Assembly: GCF_014201585.1 (NCBI RefSeq)
Contig: NZ_JACHES010000004.1
Location: 124,001-188,000 of the forward strand
Reading direction: 5' to 3'
DNA from: Anoxybacillus tengchongensis
Lineage (GTDB): Bacteria; Bacillota; Bacilli; Bacillales; Anoxybacillaceae
Length of the DNA stretch: 64,000 nt
Made by a program: the position numbers and the translations under genes. Position 1 is the stretch's first letter. The number at the start of each line of letters is the position of its first letter. The notes under the pieces are model-generated. The model did not search any database, had not been told where the DNA came from, and saw only the letters and a list, made by a program, of their open reading frames with translations. Shown here one piece after another: positions 33,343 through 42,711 of the stretch.

Positions 33343-34989
33343 CTACTTTATTACACTCGAATACAATTTATATCCACCGTCTAAATTTTTTGCTTCAAAG
33401 CCATGTTCTTTCAAAATGCGAGTGGCTAAATATCCACGCAAACCGACTTGACATGTAACATAAATCGTCTGATTTTTCGGCAATTCGTGAAGGCGATCGC
33501 GCAAATCATCAAGTGGAATGTTGATGCTTCCTGGAATTGCCCCTCTTGTTTCTAATTCTTTTGGAGTACGAACATCAATGAGCAACCCGCCGTTAGCGAC
33601 GATATCATTAATTTCATGCCATTGCACGGTTTCCACCATACCATCTAACACGTTTGATGCTACATATCCGACCATATTGACTGGATCTTTCGCTGATGAA
33701 AACGGCGGAGCATAAGCTAATTCTAAGTCTGGCAAATCATATACTGTTAATCCACCTTTTATCGCTGTTGCAATAACGTCAATGCGTTTGTCCACCCCAT
33801 CTTGTCCAACCGCTTGCGCCCCATAAATGCGACCTTGACGATCAAAAATTAATTTTAACGTCATTTGAGTCGCTCCTGGATAATAGCTCGCATGGCTCAT
33901 TGGATGAACGTGAACAACTTCATAATCGATGCCGTGGTGCTTTAATATTTTTTCGTTCAATCCTGTGGCTGCTACGGTCATATGAAAAATTTTGGCGATT
34001 GACGTACCAAGCGTTCCATTATACTTCACGTCACGACCGTTAATGTAGTCAGCAACAAGGCGACCTTGACGGTTTGCCGGCCATGCAAGTGGAACAAATG
34101 TTTCAAATCCATGAATAAAACTTTTTACTTCAATGGCATCACCGATCGCAAAAATGTTTGGATCAGACGTCTGTAAATGTTCATTCACTTTAATCGCACC
34201 ACGAAAACCGAGCTCTAGTCCTGCCTCTTTTGCCAATTGGCTTTCTGGCTGGACACCAATTGCTAAAATAATCATATCTGTATCGATTGTGCGACCACTT
34301 TTTAACACGACGCGCCGTCCTTCGTCTTCAAACGCTTGTACGCCGTCTTCTAAAATTAAATCAACACCGTGCTCTTTCATGTGTGTATGCACAATCGCTG
34401 CCATCTCGTAATCGATCGGTGCCATGACTTGATTCGCCATTTCTACAAGCGTCACATGCACACCGCGCTCGGTTAAGTTCTCAGCCATTTCTACACCGAT
34501 GAAGCCACCACCAATAACGACAGCACGTTTTGGCTTTTCGCTATCGACAAATGAACGAATACGATCCGTATCTGGCACATTACGCAACGTAAAAAGTGCT
34601 TTTGCTTCATCAATACCTGGAATTGGTGGTACAATTGGTTTTGCCCCAGGAGACAAAATAAGAACGTCATAAGGTTGTTCATATTGTTCATTTGTTCGTA
34701 AATTTTTCACTGTTACCGTTTTTCGATCACGGTTAATGCTTATCACTTCACTTAAATTACGTACATCAATACGAAACCGTTTTGACATACCATCAACTGT
34801 TTGAACAAGCAACTTACTGCGTTCTTGAATGACATCCCCAATGTAATAAGGAAGTCCGCAGTTTGCAAATGAAATATATTCGCCGCGTTCAAACATAATA
34901 ATTTCATCTTTTTCGCTTAACCGACGTAATCGCGCTGCGGCGGAAGCTCCACCGGCTACACCACCAACAATGACGATTTTTCTCATCAT
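33343..34989 (-). CDS. CoA-disulfide reductase / NAD(P)H:polysulfide oxidoreductase with C-terminal rhodanese
   Basis: A 548-residue flavoprotein. FAD motif IVIVGGVAGGASAAARLRRL (1-25), single redox cysteine in SFANCGLPYY, NAD(P)H motif VVIGGGFIGVEMAENL, second FAD motif IFAIGDAIE, then a dimerisation domain and a rhodanese domain from about 455 with active loop VTCQVGLRGYL. This CoADR-Rhd layout reduces CoA-disulfide or CoA-persulfide/polysulfide. Two adjacent methionines (34989, 34986) follow GGAGGGG; either may start. Confidence 0.9.
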   Translation of the reverse strand: MMRKIVIVGGVAGGASAAARLRRLSEKDEIIMFERGEYISFANCGLPYYIGDVIQERSKLLVQTVDGMSKRFRIDVRNLSEVISINRDRKTVTVKNLRTNEQYEQPYDVLILSPGAKPIVPPIPGIDEAKALFTLRNVPDTDRIRSFVDSEKPKRAVVIGGGFIGVEMAENLTERGVHVTLVEMANQVMAPIDYEMAAIVHTHMKEHGVDLILEDGVQAFEDEGRRVVLKSGRTIDTDMIILAIGVQPESQLAKEAGLELGFRGAIKVNEHLQTSDPNIFAIGDAIEVKSFIHGFETFVPLAWPANRQGRLVADYINGRDVKYNGTLGTSIAKIFHMTVAATGLNEKILKHHGIDYEVVHVHPMSHASYYPGATQMTLKLIFDRQGRIYGAQAVGQDGVDKRIDVIATAIKGGLTVYDLPDLELAYAPPFSSAKDPVNMVGYVASNVLDGMVETVQWHEINDIVANGGLLIDVRTPKELETRGAIPGSINIPLDDLRDRLHELPKNQTIYVTCQVGLRGYLATRILKEHGFEAKNLDGGYKLYSSVIK

Positions 34990-35058
34990 ATATCCCCTCC
35001 ATATACAAGTACGTGTAACCGTATTATAACAAACAATTGCTTCATAAAGTTTGAACAG

Positions 35059-35412
35059 TTAGTGACATTTTACCATATTTAACTCATGTACATGTTCGTA
35101 TTCCTTTATATAATATCCTTGTACTGAAAAATGATAACGTCTAAGTAACCGAATTGCGACATTTTTCTCTAGTTCATTATGGGCAACGACAACAACTTCA
35201 CGGTGTGGAATGGCTCTATAGTGACGTTTGAAGTAAGCAATTGGAATACGGACCGCTCCTTTGATTTCATCCTTTTCATTGTAGTCACGCACATCGAGCA
35301 ATGTCACTTGTCCGTCTATACGTAAAGATTGAAGCTTTTTTACTCCCCGAACAGGTACGTAACGATAATATAATGCATATAACACAAACATCCCGAGAAT
35401 TGCATAAATCAT
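35059..35412 (-). CDS. Membrane-anchored rhodanese-like protein lacking the active cysteine
   Basis: A 117-residue protein: N-terminal membrane helix (3-17), then a rhodanese-like fold with TLLDVRDYNEKDEIKGAVRIPI. Where the catalytic cysteine is expected the sequence reads VVVAHNELEKN, so it cannot be a classical sulfurtransferase. Similar YqhL/YtwF-type proteins exist in Bacilli. It lies upstream of the reductase on the same strand but 70 bases away and may be separately transcribed. GGGGGG lies nine bases before the ATG. Confidence 0.8.
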   Translation of the reverse strand: MIYAILGMFVLYALYYRYVPVRGVKKLQSLRIDGQVTLLDVRDYNEKDEIKGAVRIPIAYFKRHYRAIPHREVVVVAHNELEKNVAIRLLRRYHFSVQGYYIKEYEHVHELNMVKCH

Positions 35413-35465
35413 GTTATTTTACCCCCCCTCACAAATCATACCCTAACAGGTATAAAAAAATCAAT

Positions 35466-35495
35466 AAAAAGAGCTGATTTTATTCAGCCCTTTTT
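35466..35495 (-). terminator. Terminator of the xpaC-yaaN operon
   Basis: AAAAAGAGCTGA pairs with TCAGCCCTTTTT (one mismatch) around TTTTAT, overlapping the yaaN stop. Confidence 0.8.
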
Positions 35496-36631
35496 AATAT
35501 AAGTAACCGTTGTTTTAATTGTTCCTCCATTTCAACAAGCTCCCGTTCCACTTGCTGGCGCTTCATTCGTCCTTCTTGTTGAATTTTTAATGTTTCTTCA
35601 AGTGTTTCTAACAAATTTTCTTGCGTTTTCTTTAACGTTTCGATGCTGACGAGCCCCTCTTCATTTTCTTTTGCTGCTTCAATTGTATTGATTTTTAACA
35701 TTTCTGAGTTGCGTAACAACAATTCGTTCGTCGTTTTTGTTACCGCTTTTTGCGCTTCAACTGCTTTCTTTTGGCGAAGCAACGTTAGTGCGATAACAAG
35801 TTGATTTTTCCAAAGTGGAATGGCAGTCAAAATCGACGATTGAATGCGTTCAACTAACGTTTGATTGACGTGTTGGATCAGTCGAATTTGCGGTGCTGTT
35901 TGAATCGTAATTTGGCGGCTTAATTTTAAATCATGAATGCGCTTTTCAAGCCGATCAGCAAATTGAATCATATCATTGACTTCTTGCACGTCCATTTGAT
36001 TTTGTGACTGTAATGCTTTTTTTTCTAACTCCGGAATCGTTTTTGTTCGCAGTTGTTCTAGTTTCACTTCAGCAGCAGCAATGTAAATGTTTAAGGCATC
36101 AAAGTATTCTTTATTTTTTTCGTATAACGTTTCTAACATCATAATATCGCGAAATAATATTTGACGATGTTTTTCAAGTTGATCAGCGATACGGTCAATT
36201 TCGACACCTAATTTTTGATATTTCGACAAAATATGTTGGACAGACTGGGTGACAGATTGAAACATACGTGCCAAAAAACTTTTTTTATTCATCGCAAAAT
36301 CTTCTACGTTAACTTCTTTCATTTTTGTCATGAGTTCATGAATCACTTCTCCAACAGGCCCAGCATCTTTTTTTTGTACATGATTTAAAATCGAATGAGA
36401 AAAGCGCGATAGTTCGGCTTGGGCTGCCACACCGTATTGCAAAATGGCTTGATGATTGCGTGGATCAATTTGCTCAGCAAGAGCTAACGCTTTTTGCCGA
36501 TGTTCCTCCTTTAATTGATCGATTAATCGCGGAGATGATGGCTTTTCGTTTACTTCTGTCACTTCGCCAAATGGATTGGCAAGCAACGAATCGATCGAGC
36601 TTGTCCAAAGTACTTCATCGTTTTTGTTCAT
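35480..36631 (-). CDS. yaaN: TelA/YaaN-family protein
   Basis: A 383-residue, almost fully helical protein of the TelA (tellurite/toxic-anion resistance-associated) family. Visible family stretches include IDPRNHQAILQYGVAAQAELSRFS, FARMFQ-like LARMFQSV, and TIPLWKNQLVIAL-like AIPLWKNQLVIALTLLRQ. The biochemical role is unknown; homologues are linked to envelope stress. It overlaps xpaC by 17 bases, so the two are coupled. Confidence 0.88.
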   Translation of the reverse strand: MNKNDEVLWTSSIDSLLANPFGEVTEVNEKPSSPRLIDQLKEEHRQKALALAEQIDPRNHQAILQYGVAAQAELSRFSHSILNHVQKKDAGPVGEVIHELMTKMKEVNVEDFAMNKKSFLARMFQSVTQSVQHILSKYQKLGVEIDRIADQLEKHRQILFRDIMMLETLYEKNKEYFDALNIYIAAAEVKLEQLRTKTIPELEKKALQSQNQMDVQEVNDMIQFADRLEKRIHDLKLSRQITIQTAPQIRLIQHVNQTLVERIQSSILTAIPLWKNQLVIALTLLRQKKAVEAQKAVTKTTNELLLRNSEMLKINTIEAAKENEEGLVSIETLKKTQENLLETLEETLKIQQEGRMKRQQVERELVEMEEQLKQRLLILKRAE

Positions 36632-37268
36632 GCTTTTTCTCCTCCATCATTGTTACTGTATGCTTAGTGGATAACGAAAGAGGCTTAGCTGCTGTAATCG
36701 TATGTTTCATAAGTTTTACTTCCGTTTGTAAATCAAATAAATCTTCTTCAAGCATGTCCAACAGCTGATTTTCTGCTTTCGTAAGTGCAAGATCAAGCGC
36801 TTGTTCCGCTTCACCAATCGCTTGCCGAATTTCATCATTTTTCACCGGCTGCCTCATTAAATAAATGTACTTATTAATAATTGTAACAATCGAATCTAAT
36901 GTCGTATTAAAAAATGGCTGCGCGACAGCTAAACGATCCGGTTGTTTTTCAACTATTTCAATCATTTTTTGACAAATGGAGTACAGGCGCGAAAGTTTGG
37001 AAAACATCGCAACCGAACGAACTCTCCACAAACTTTGTCCAATTGTCCGCACCTTTTTTTTCGCTTCTTTCAACCGATCATCTTTTGAAGGATAATGTTT
37101 CTCCTCTTTTTTCTTCATGTAAAATGAATACATTATTCCTATACTTCCCCCGATCAAAAATGAAATAAGAAATGGCAAGCGAAATGCAAACAATGAAATC
37201 AGTGCACTAAATAAACCGACATTCCATGACACAAACCATCGCCATATCGTTCGAATGACCCGTTTCAT
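36615..37268 (-). CDS. xpaC: XpaC-like membrane protein
   Basis: A 217-residue protein with two N-terminal membrane helices (about 11-30 and 32-50) and a helical cytoplasmic domain, fitting the XpaC family first linked to hydrolysis of a chromogenic phosphate. Its actual role is not known. The xpaC-yaaN order is as in B. subtilis. GGGAGGACGACG precedes the ATG. Confidence 0.85.
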   Translation of the reverse strand: MKRVIRTIWRWFVSWNVGLFSALISLFAFRLPFLISFLIGGSIGIMYSFYMKKKEEKHYPSKDDRLKEAKKKVRTIGQSLWRVRSVAMFSKLSRLYSICQKMIEIVEKQPDRLAVAQPFFNTTLDSIVTIINKYIYLMRQPVKNDEIRQAIGEAEQALDLALTKAENQLLDMLEEDLFDLQTEVKLMKHTITAAKPLSLSTKHTVTMMEEKKHEQKR

Positions 37269-37377
37269 CGTCGTCCTCCCATCGTCTATGATCCTTTATT
37301 TTACTACGATTTCATGCGAAATGGAAACGATGACTATACTACGTACGAGCGAAAGAATATGTTTCGACTTTCATAAA

Positions 37378-37406
37378 AAAAGACGCAACATGTCGTTGCA
37401 TCTTTT
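37378..37406 (-). terminator. Terminator of the TcaA-like gene
   Basis: AAAAGA-C-GCAAC pairs with GTTGC-A-TCTTTT around ATGTC, overlapping the stop codon. Confidence 0.75.
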
Positions 37407-38034
37407 AGTTCGAGTCGAAATGAACGATCCGAATCCGCTCTCCTCCAAAGAGCGATATTTTCTTCGCTTGTTCTCGTTCATCTGTCACCATTTTCACTTC
37501 ATATAATCCAGGAACATACTCTCCTACTTTCATTAACGATGCATTCGTTTCACCGACGTATGTGTTGTTAATCAAAATACGGGCTCCTTGCTCGTTCGTT
37601 TGCACATATACATGGTATAACGCAGGTTCAAATTTGTATGTTCCTTGTGACAATTTCATTAAAAAAATCGGTGGAGTTGATGTTAATCCTTTTATGTAAA
37701 CTCGATCATCTTTTTGTCGGTCTAACTCTTTTCTTATTTGGTCATAGCCTTCTGGATGTTTACGCAAATACGCAAAAAGCGGTAAAAGCGACGCCTTATT
37801 TTCTAATGGAACATCGATGAACTGTTGCAACATATGCATATCTTCTTGGCGCAACGCTGCGATGAATTGCTCGATTGCTTTTTGTTCACTCGTCTTTTGT
37901 TTCGCCACTACCCATGCACCGACGACACATGTGCTGACAACGAACAATAAACATACAAAAACAAATAGTCGTTTTTGCTTTCGTCGTTCGCCTCGCGTCA
38001 TCGCCTCTTTTTGCATTCCCCCTTGTTCATTCAC
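37405..38034 (-). CDS. Membrane-anchored TcaA/YvbJ-like protein
   Basis: A 209-residue type-II membrane protein: a basic N-terminus (RGERRKQKR), one helix (about 24-44), then an extracellular part with an early helical domain (QFIAALRQEDMHMLQQFIDVPL) and a C-terminal beta domain like a PEGA/carboxypeptidase-regulatory repeat (ARILINNTYVGETNASLMKVGEYVPGLYEV, cited in parts). The zinc ribbon found in full TcaA is missing. GTG 38034 has AGAGGGG eight bases upstream. It is placed upstream of xpaC but ends in its own terminator. The function is unknown. Confidence 0.7.
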   Translation of the reverse strand: MNEQGGMQKEAMTRGERRKQKRLFVFVCLLFVVSTCVVGAWVVAKQKTSEQKAIEQFIAALRQEDMHMLQQFIDVPLENKASLLPLFAYLRKHPEGYDQIRKELDRQKDDRVYIKGLTSTPPIFLMKLSQGTYKFEPALYHVYVQTNEQGARILINNTYVGETNASLMKVGEYVPGLYEVKMVTDEREQAKKISLFGGERIRIVHFDSN

Positions 38035-38134
38035 ACGTATTTCCCCTCTTTTTCTCAATATTTACATGATTATATGTATGAGAAGAAAAGGGAAAATATG
38101 AGAAAAAGAAGGGGCTACACAACATATATGTACA

Positions 38135-38695
38135 TCACGGTATGTGCCTTGTCAACGACAACGTCACAGCTTCCCAATACGCCCATTTTTTCTTTTTTGC
38201 AAGCCAACCATATCGTCTGAGTTGCCGACTAACAAGCAAATGAAACCAACCATGTCCAATGACGACAACGGTTCCCGTTCGAGCATAGTGGACGAGCTGT
38301 TGTGCCGCTTTCATCGCTCGCTGCTTTGTTTTGGTATAAGGCTCCTCTCCATATCCAAAAAACCATAACAAGCGCAACAAAATAAGCCACATCCATAGCG
38401 GATATACACCTTTCATCCACTTTGGCGGTTGAGGGAGTGGGGCTTCATTTAGCCATTTGTGCTCCTCAATTGGACTTGCTGGTTGCAATAAAGACGCTGA
38501 ATGGCGAGCGCGAGCAAGCGAACTAACAAGGACGACAGATGCGCATTTTATTTTTTCTTTTGCTTCCGCATACGATAGAGGCTCGTCATAAACGATCGCC
38601 TCATCGTATGCTTTTAACCAATTGATTAATTGTTCTCTCGTCATCCATCCGCCTCTTTTACAAACAGGCTTTCCGTGCCGAATAAGAATAATCAT
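38135..38695 (-). CDS. Histidine phosphatase family protein
   Basis: A 186-residue protein with the phosphoglycerate-mutase-like RHG motif at the N-terminus (ILIRHGKP) and the second catalytic histidine in VVVIGHGWFH. A hydrophobic stretch WMWLILLRLLWFFGYG in the middle is unusual and may be membrane-associated. It starts within the stop of the upstream MFS gene (ATGA overlap). The substrate is unknown. Confidence 0.8.
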   Translation of the reverse strand: MIILIRHGKPVCKRGGWMTREQLINWLKAYDEAIVYDEPLSYAEAKEKIKCASVVLVSSLARARHSASLLQPASPIEEHKWLNEAPLPQPPKWMKGVYPLWMWLILLRLLWFFGYGEEPYTKTKQRAMKAAQQLVHYARTGTVVVIGHGWFHLLVSRQLRRYGWLAKKKKWAYWEAVTLSLTRHIP

Positions 38696-39933
38696 GCTTG
38701 TTTTTCCTCCATCATTTGAAACATGACAGCATACAACCACGCACTGCATATCGCAAGTAACATTAAAATAAAAAACGTCCAATGATACGCAAATGGGAGC
38801 GTCAAAACGAGCGGGGCAATCATGCGCCCGAGTGTAAAACGTAAACTCGCTGCGGCAAAATATTGTCCACGCATATGCTCAGGTGCCAATTTAGCTACAA
38901 ATGTTTGTTGTAAGCCGACTGTCATCAGCTCGGCAAGTGTAAATACAGCAATTAAAATAATCATAATCCATAGCGATGTGGTTTGACCAAAAAGAAAAAT
39001 AGCAATCCCGTAAAAAAGGGAAGAAAAGACAAATACCCACTTTTCTTTATAGTTCTCCATCCATTTCGTCACAGCGACCGTAAATAAAACGACAAGCAGT
39101 CCGTTCTCAGCAATAAGGACACTAAACGCTTTTTCTCCACTTAATGAAAGCGACCAAGAGCCAATGGAAAATAACGTTTGTTGGGACACAACGTCTTTAA
39201 TGTAAACAGGAAGTAAAATATCAAGTTGCATAAACGTTTGCGCCACGAGAATACCAGCAACAATAAATAAAAGAAACGTGCGATCTTTTACGATGAGACG
39301 ATAATTGTTTAACTGCTCAATAAAAAACATATACCATGTTCCTGTTGGTTTTCTCCATATCGGTGCTGTCTCATCTAAATAAATAAAAAGAACAATGGCA
39401 ACGATCGTACAAAACGTCCCTGCAGTCAAAAATAAGAAGAAACGATATTGTGGATAAAATATTCCGCCAAGCAGTGGACCGATGACAACCATCACGTTAT
39501 TCATCGTATAAAACACAGCAAACACGCGACTTTGATCTTTTTCAGCAACGACATCAGCGACCATCGCTTGACTCGCTGGCCAATAAAGCGACCCACACAC
39601 ACCTACAAGAGCAAAACAAATAAAACTCATCAAAGGTGACGAGAATAACGGTGAGTTGAATAGTGCAAATAAGAAGAAAGCAGCTGCTTGTCCACACGCA
39701 GCAAGCACCATCATTTTTTTTCTTCCAAATCGATCCGCAAAATAACCGCCAAGCAAATTCGCAACAACGGAAAATAGTTGCGAAATCACAAGCAATATGC
39801 CCGCTTTTTGTCTACCGAACATGTCAGAAAAATATATCGCGATAAAAGGGAATATCATCCAAAATGTAACTCCGACTAATGACTCCCCAATTAAACGAAT
39901 GCGTAAGTTTCGATCCCAATCCCGTATTCGCAT
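38692..39933 (-). CDS. MFS transporter
   Basis: A 413-residue major facilitator with twelve helices. GGYFADRFGRKKMM is the conserved loop between helices 2 and 3, and GSLYWPASQAMVADVV lies in helix 5. It looks like an efflux-type carrier; the substrate is unknown. ATG 39933 follows AAAAGGGGGGG. It is coupled to the phosphatase gene downstream. Confidence 0.85.
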   Translation of the reverse strand: MRIRDWDRNLRIRLIGESLVGVTFWMIFPFIAIYFSDMFGRQKAGILLVISQLFSVVANLLGGYFADRFGRKKMMVLAACGQAAAFFLFALFNSPLFSSPLMSFICFALVGVCGSLYWPASQAMVADVVAEKDQSRVFAVFYTMNNVMVVIGPLLGGIFYPQYRFFLFLTAGTFCTIVAIVLFIYLDETAPIWRKPTGTWYMFFIEQLNNYRLIVKDRTFLLFIVAGILVAQTFMQLDILLPVYIKDVVSQQTLFSIGSWSLSLSGEKAFSVLIAENGLLVVLFTVAVTKWMENYKEKWVFVFSSLFYGIAIFLFGQTTSLWIMIILIAVFTLAELMTVGLQQTFVAKLAPEHMRGQYFAAASLRFTLGRMIAPLVLTLPFAYHWTFFILMLLAICSAWLYAVMFQMMEEKQA

Positions 39934-40060
39934 TGTATTCCCCCCCTTTTAAGACAACCATTTTGTTATTATACCATTTTCGTACAAAAATTTCGCTAAT
40001 AAAAAAGATTGACAAAATGACAGAAAAATAAGAAAATAAATTCAAAAGGAAGTGAGCACG

Positions 40061-40189
40061 ATGAAAATAGTGAAAAATATTATTGTTTCTTATGCAACAG
40101 TTGTTGCGATTATTGCATTGCTTCCTGCTTTTTTAATTACAAATGATGTAAGTATTATTGACTCGTTTCTTTCTGTAATAAAAGATTAA
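40061..40189 (+). CDS. Small single-helix membrane protein (42 residues)
   Basis: A short gene reading MKIVKNIIVSYATVVAIIAL and ending SFLSVIKD. One hydrophobic helix spans about residues 7-26, with positive N-terminal lysines. AAAGGAAGTG lies seven bases before the ATG, and TTGACA (40009-40014) with a weak GAAAAT 17 bases on could be its promoter. A strong terminator follows the stop directly. These signals make it a believable gene although I know no family for it. Confidence 0.6.
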   Translation: MKIVKNIIVSYATVVAIIALLPAFLITNDVSIIDSFLSVIKD

Positions 40190-40217
40190 ATCTCCTGCCT
40201 AGGCAGGAGATTTTTTT
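40189..40217. terminator. Bidirectional terminator, small membrane gene / mntD
   Basis: A perfect eleven-base stem, AATCTCCTGCC with GGCAGGAGATT, around TA, then seven T residues. The mntD stop codon lies in it. Confidence 0.9.
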
Positions 40218-41068
40218 AACCATTTTCGCAATAACCCATGTTTTGGTGCAATCCATAAAGAGATAAAAAAGAGGACACCTGTCGCCACTGCAATCGCTCC
40301 TGAAATGGACACATTGAATGCTGTTGCCCCCATGTAACCGATCACCGACGATAAAACACCAATTAGTGCGCTACATATAAGCATCACGCTTAGTCGATCC
40401 GTCCATAAGTAGGCCGTTGCACTTGGTACAATAAGCATGGCTACAACTAAAATTGCTCCAACACTATCAAATGAAGCAACGGTCGTCAGCGACAACATCC
40501 CCATTAATACGTAATGAATAAACACGACTGGAATCCCAAGCGTTACAGCCATTTCGCTATCAAATGAGCTAATTTTTAACTCTTTATAAGCAAAAACAAT
40601 GACAAATATATTGATTGCTAAAACAAATCCAAGCAACCAAACGGCTTTCGAACCGATGCTTTTTCCGCCAACTTCAAGCACATCCCACGGCACAAATGCA
40701 ATCTCCCCCATTAAAGCGTGTTCAACGTCTAAATGGACGCGATCCGCAAATAAGGAAATCAGAACAACCCCAATAGCAAACAAACATGTAAACACAACAC
40801 CGATAGCAGCATCGCTTTGTACCCCTTTTTGATGCAACAATTGAACGAGAAATGTCGTTAGCAATCCAACAAGCAAGGCACCGATGAGCATAGACACCCC
40901 TTGCAGCTGATGGCTCACCATATATGCGCCTACAATCCCTAGCAACACACTATGGCTGATCGCATCAGACAGCATCGACATTTTTCGTAAGACGAGAAAT
41001 GTACCAACTAATCCACAATTAATTCCGACAAGAGCTGCGGTGAATAAAATCCAAATCGTATAGCTCAT
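40199..41068 (-). CDS. mntD: Manganese ABC transporter permease MntD
   Basis: A 289-residue ABC-3 family permease with eight or nine helices. GLVGTFLVLRKMSMLSDAISHSVLLGI is the family signature (cited in parts: LVLRKMSML, AISHSVLLGI), and FDSVGAILVVAMLIVPSATAYL is the conserved coupling segment. It overlaps mntC by four bases. Two permease genes side by side is the MntC/MntD arrangement. Confidence 0.85.
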   Translation of the reverse strand: MSYTIWILFTAALVGINCGLVGTFLVLRKMSMLSDAISHSVLLGIVGAYMVSHQLQGVSMLIGALLVGLLTTFLVQLLHQKGVQSDAAIGVVFTCLFAIGVVLISLFADRVHLDVEHALMGEIAFVPWDVLEVGGKSIGSKAVWLLGFVLAINIFVIVFAYKELKISSFDSEMAVTLGIPVVFIHYVLMGMLSLTTVASFDSVGAILVVAMLIVPSATAYLWTDRLSVMLICSALIGVLSSVIGYMGATAFNVSISGAIAVATGVLFFISLWIAPKHGLLRKWLKKSPA

Positions 41069-41961
41069 GCTTGTTCCCCTCGCTTATAGAGTTGTTTAGC
41101 TCGCAACGTTCGTCTTTGAATATAACGACGAATCATTTTGCTGCATAAGCCGCGTTTAGGGGCGAATAAAAACGAACAAATAAACAACATTGTCGCAAAA
41201 ATAATGACAAGCGGACCAGTAGGAACATATGCAATCAAACTAATATATGCTCCGGCAACACCTGACAAAGCACCAAATCCTCCTGCTAACCACATCATCC
41301 ACTCGAGCTTTTCTGTCCAATATCTTGCAGCCAGCGCGGGCGTAATTAACAGCGCAGACATTAACACAACTCCAACTGCTTGTAAACCAATCACAACAAC
41401 GGAAACGATTAAAAACATAAGCACACCGTTCAACAGTGACACCGGCACACCGATCCCTTGCGCAAACGCCCGATCAAATGTAATAATTTTAAACTCTTTG
41501 AAAAAAACGAGGATCGTGGTAATCATAGTTATAGCCGTTACCGTTAACACATTCACATCGCTTCCAGTCAACGACGCTGCTTTTCCAAACAAAAAGTCGT
41601 TAATTCCACTTTGATTTCCACCTTCATGTTGATTAATCCACGTTAATAACACAATACCTAAACCAAAAAATACGGATAATACAATGCCGATGGCGGCATC
41701 TTCTTTAATGCGCGTATGTTTTACAATAAATTGAATACATACTGTAGCGATATACCCTGAGCAAGCAGCACCAATTAGAAAGACGAGAAGCGATTTTTGT
41801 CCGTAGAGAAGAAAAGCGATACAAATTCCTGGAAGCGCAGCATGTGCCATCGCATCTCCTATTAAACTTTGTTTCTTCAGCAATGCAAACGTACCAATCA
41901 TTCCGCTCGCCAATCCGAGCAAAGCCATGCTTGTAAATACCCATTGAACATTAATGTCCAT
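41065..41961 (-). CDS. mntC: Manganese ABC transporter permease MntC
   Basis: A 298-residue ABC-3 permease. GMIGTFALLKKQSLIGDAMAHAALPGI-type signature (LLKKQSLIGDAMAHAALPG) and LQAVGVVLMSALLITPALAARYW are visible, with a basic C-terminal tail (RRYIQRRTLRAKQLYKRG). ATG 41961 is chosen for GGGGTGA at seven bases; upstream codons overlap mntB in another frame. It forms a heterodimer with MntD by inference. Confidence 0.85.
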   Translation of the reverse strand: MDINVQWVFTSMALLGLASGMIGTFALLKKQSLIGDAMAHAALPGICIAFLLYGQKSLLVFLIGAACSGYIATVCIQFIVKHTRIKEDAAIGIVLSVFFGLGIVLLTWINQHEGGNQSGINDFLFGKAASLTGSDVNVLTVTAITMITTILVFFKEFKIITFDRAFAQGIGVPVSLLNGVLMFLIVSVVVIGLQAVGVVLMSALLITPALAARYWTEKLEWMMWLAGGFGALSGVAGAYISLIAYVPTGPLVIIFATMLFICSFLFAPKRGLCSKMIRRYIQRRTLRAKQLYKRGEQA

Positions 41962-41968
41962 ACGCGAT

Positions 41969-42709
41969 TCACCCCACGATATGTGCCGCAGAGAGGAAAG
42001 TGACCTTTCCACCATACGTTTTTTGAATATGATCGTACGTAAATACACTTTCCGTCTCGCCAAATGCAATGACGCGTTTATTTAACAATAAAACGTAATC
42101 AAAGTAATCTCGCACCGTTTGCAAATCATGATGAACGACTAATACTGTTTTTCCACGCATTTTTAATTCATTTAACAGTTGGACAATCGCTTTTTCTGTT
42201 GCGGCATCGACTCCAACAAACGGTTCATCCATAAAATAAACGGATGCATCTTGCGCAAGCGCACGCGCCAAAAATACACGCTGTTGCTGTCCGCCAGATA
42301 ATTGGCTAATTTGTCTTTTCGCATATGGTAACATTCCGACTTTGTCTAAACATTGCATAGCAATATCCACATCTTCTTTTCGTGGTCGTTTCCACAATCC
42401 AATATGACCGTATCGCCCCATTAATACAACATCAAGGGCATTCGTCGGAAAGTCCCAATCGACAGAATTTCGTTGTGGAACATATCCGACAAGATGACGT
42501 TGCTTTTCATACGGCTTACCATATACGAAAACATTTCCATGCATACGCGGAATAAAATTTAACATCGCTTTCATTAACGTTGATTTTCCTGCGCCGTTTG
42601 GACCGATAATTCCGACTAACTTCCCTTCTGGAACAGAAAATGATACATCTTCTAATACAAGTTGTCGATCATATGCAACTGTTACCTGTTCAACAACTAG
42701 CGGATTCAT
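41969..42709 (-). CDS. mntB: Manganese ABC transporter ATPase MntB
   Basis: A 246-residue ABC ATPase: Walker A GPNGAGKST, Q-loop GYVPQRNSVDWDFP typical of metal transporters, signature LSGGQQQRV, Walker B VYFMDEPFVGVD and switch histidine VVHHDL. ATG 42709 has AAGGGGG at eight bases; an ATG two codons earlier overlaps the mntA stop but is too close to that site. Confidence 0.88.
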   Translation of the reverse strand: MNPLVVEQVTVAYDRQLVLEDVSFSVPEGKLVGIIGPNGAGKSTLMKAMLNFIPRMHGNVFVYGKPYEKQRHLVGYVPQRNSVDWDFPTNALDVVLMGRYGHIGLWKRPRKEDVDIAMQCLDKVGMLPYAKRQISQLSGGQQQRVFLARALAQDASVYFMDEPFVGVDAATEKAIVQLLNELKMRGKTVLVVHHDLQTVRDYFDYVLLLNKRVIAFGETESVFTYDHIQKTYGGKVTFLSAAHIVG

Positions 42710-42711
42710 CG

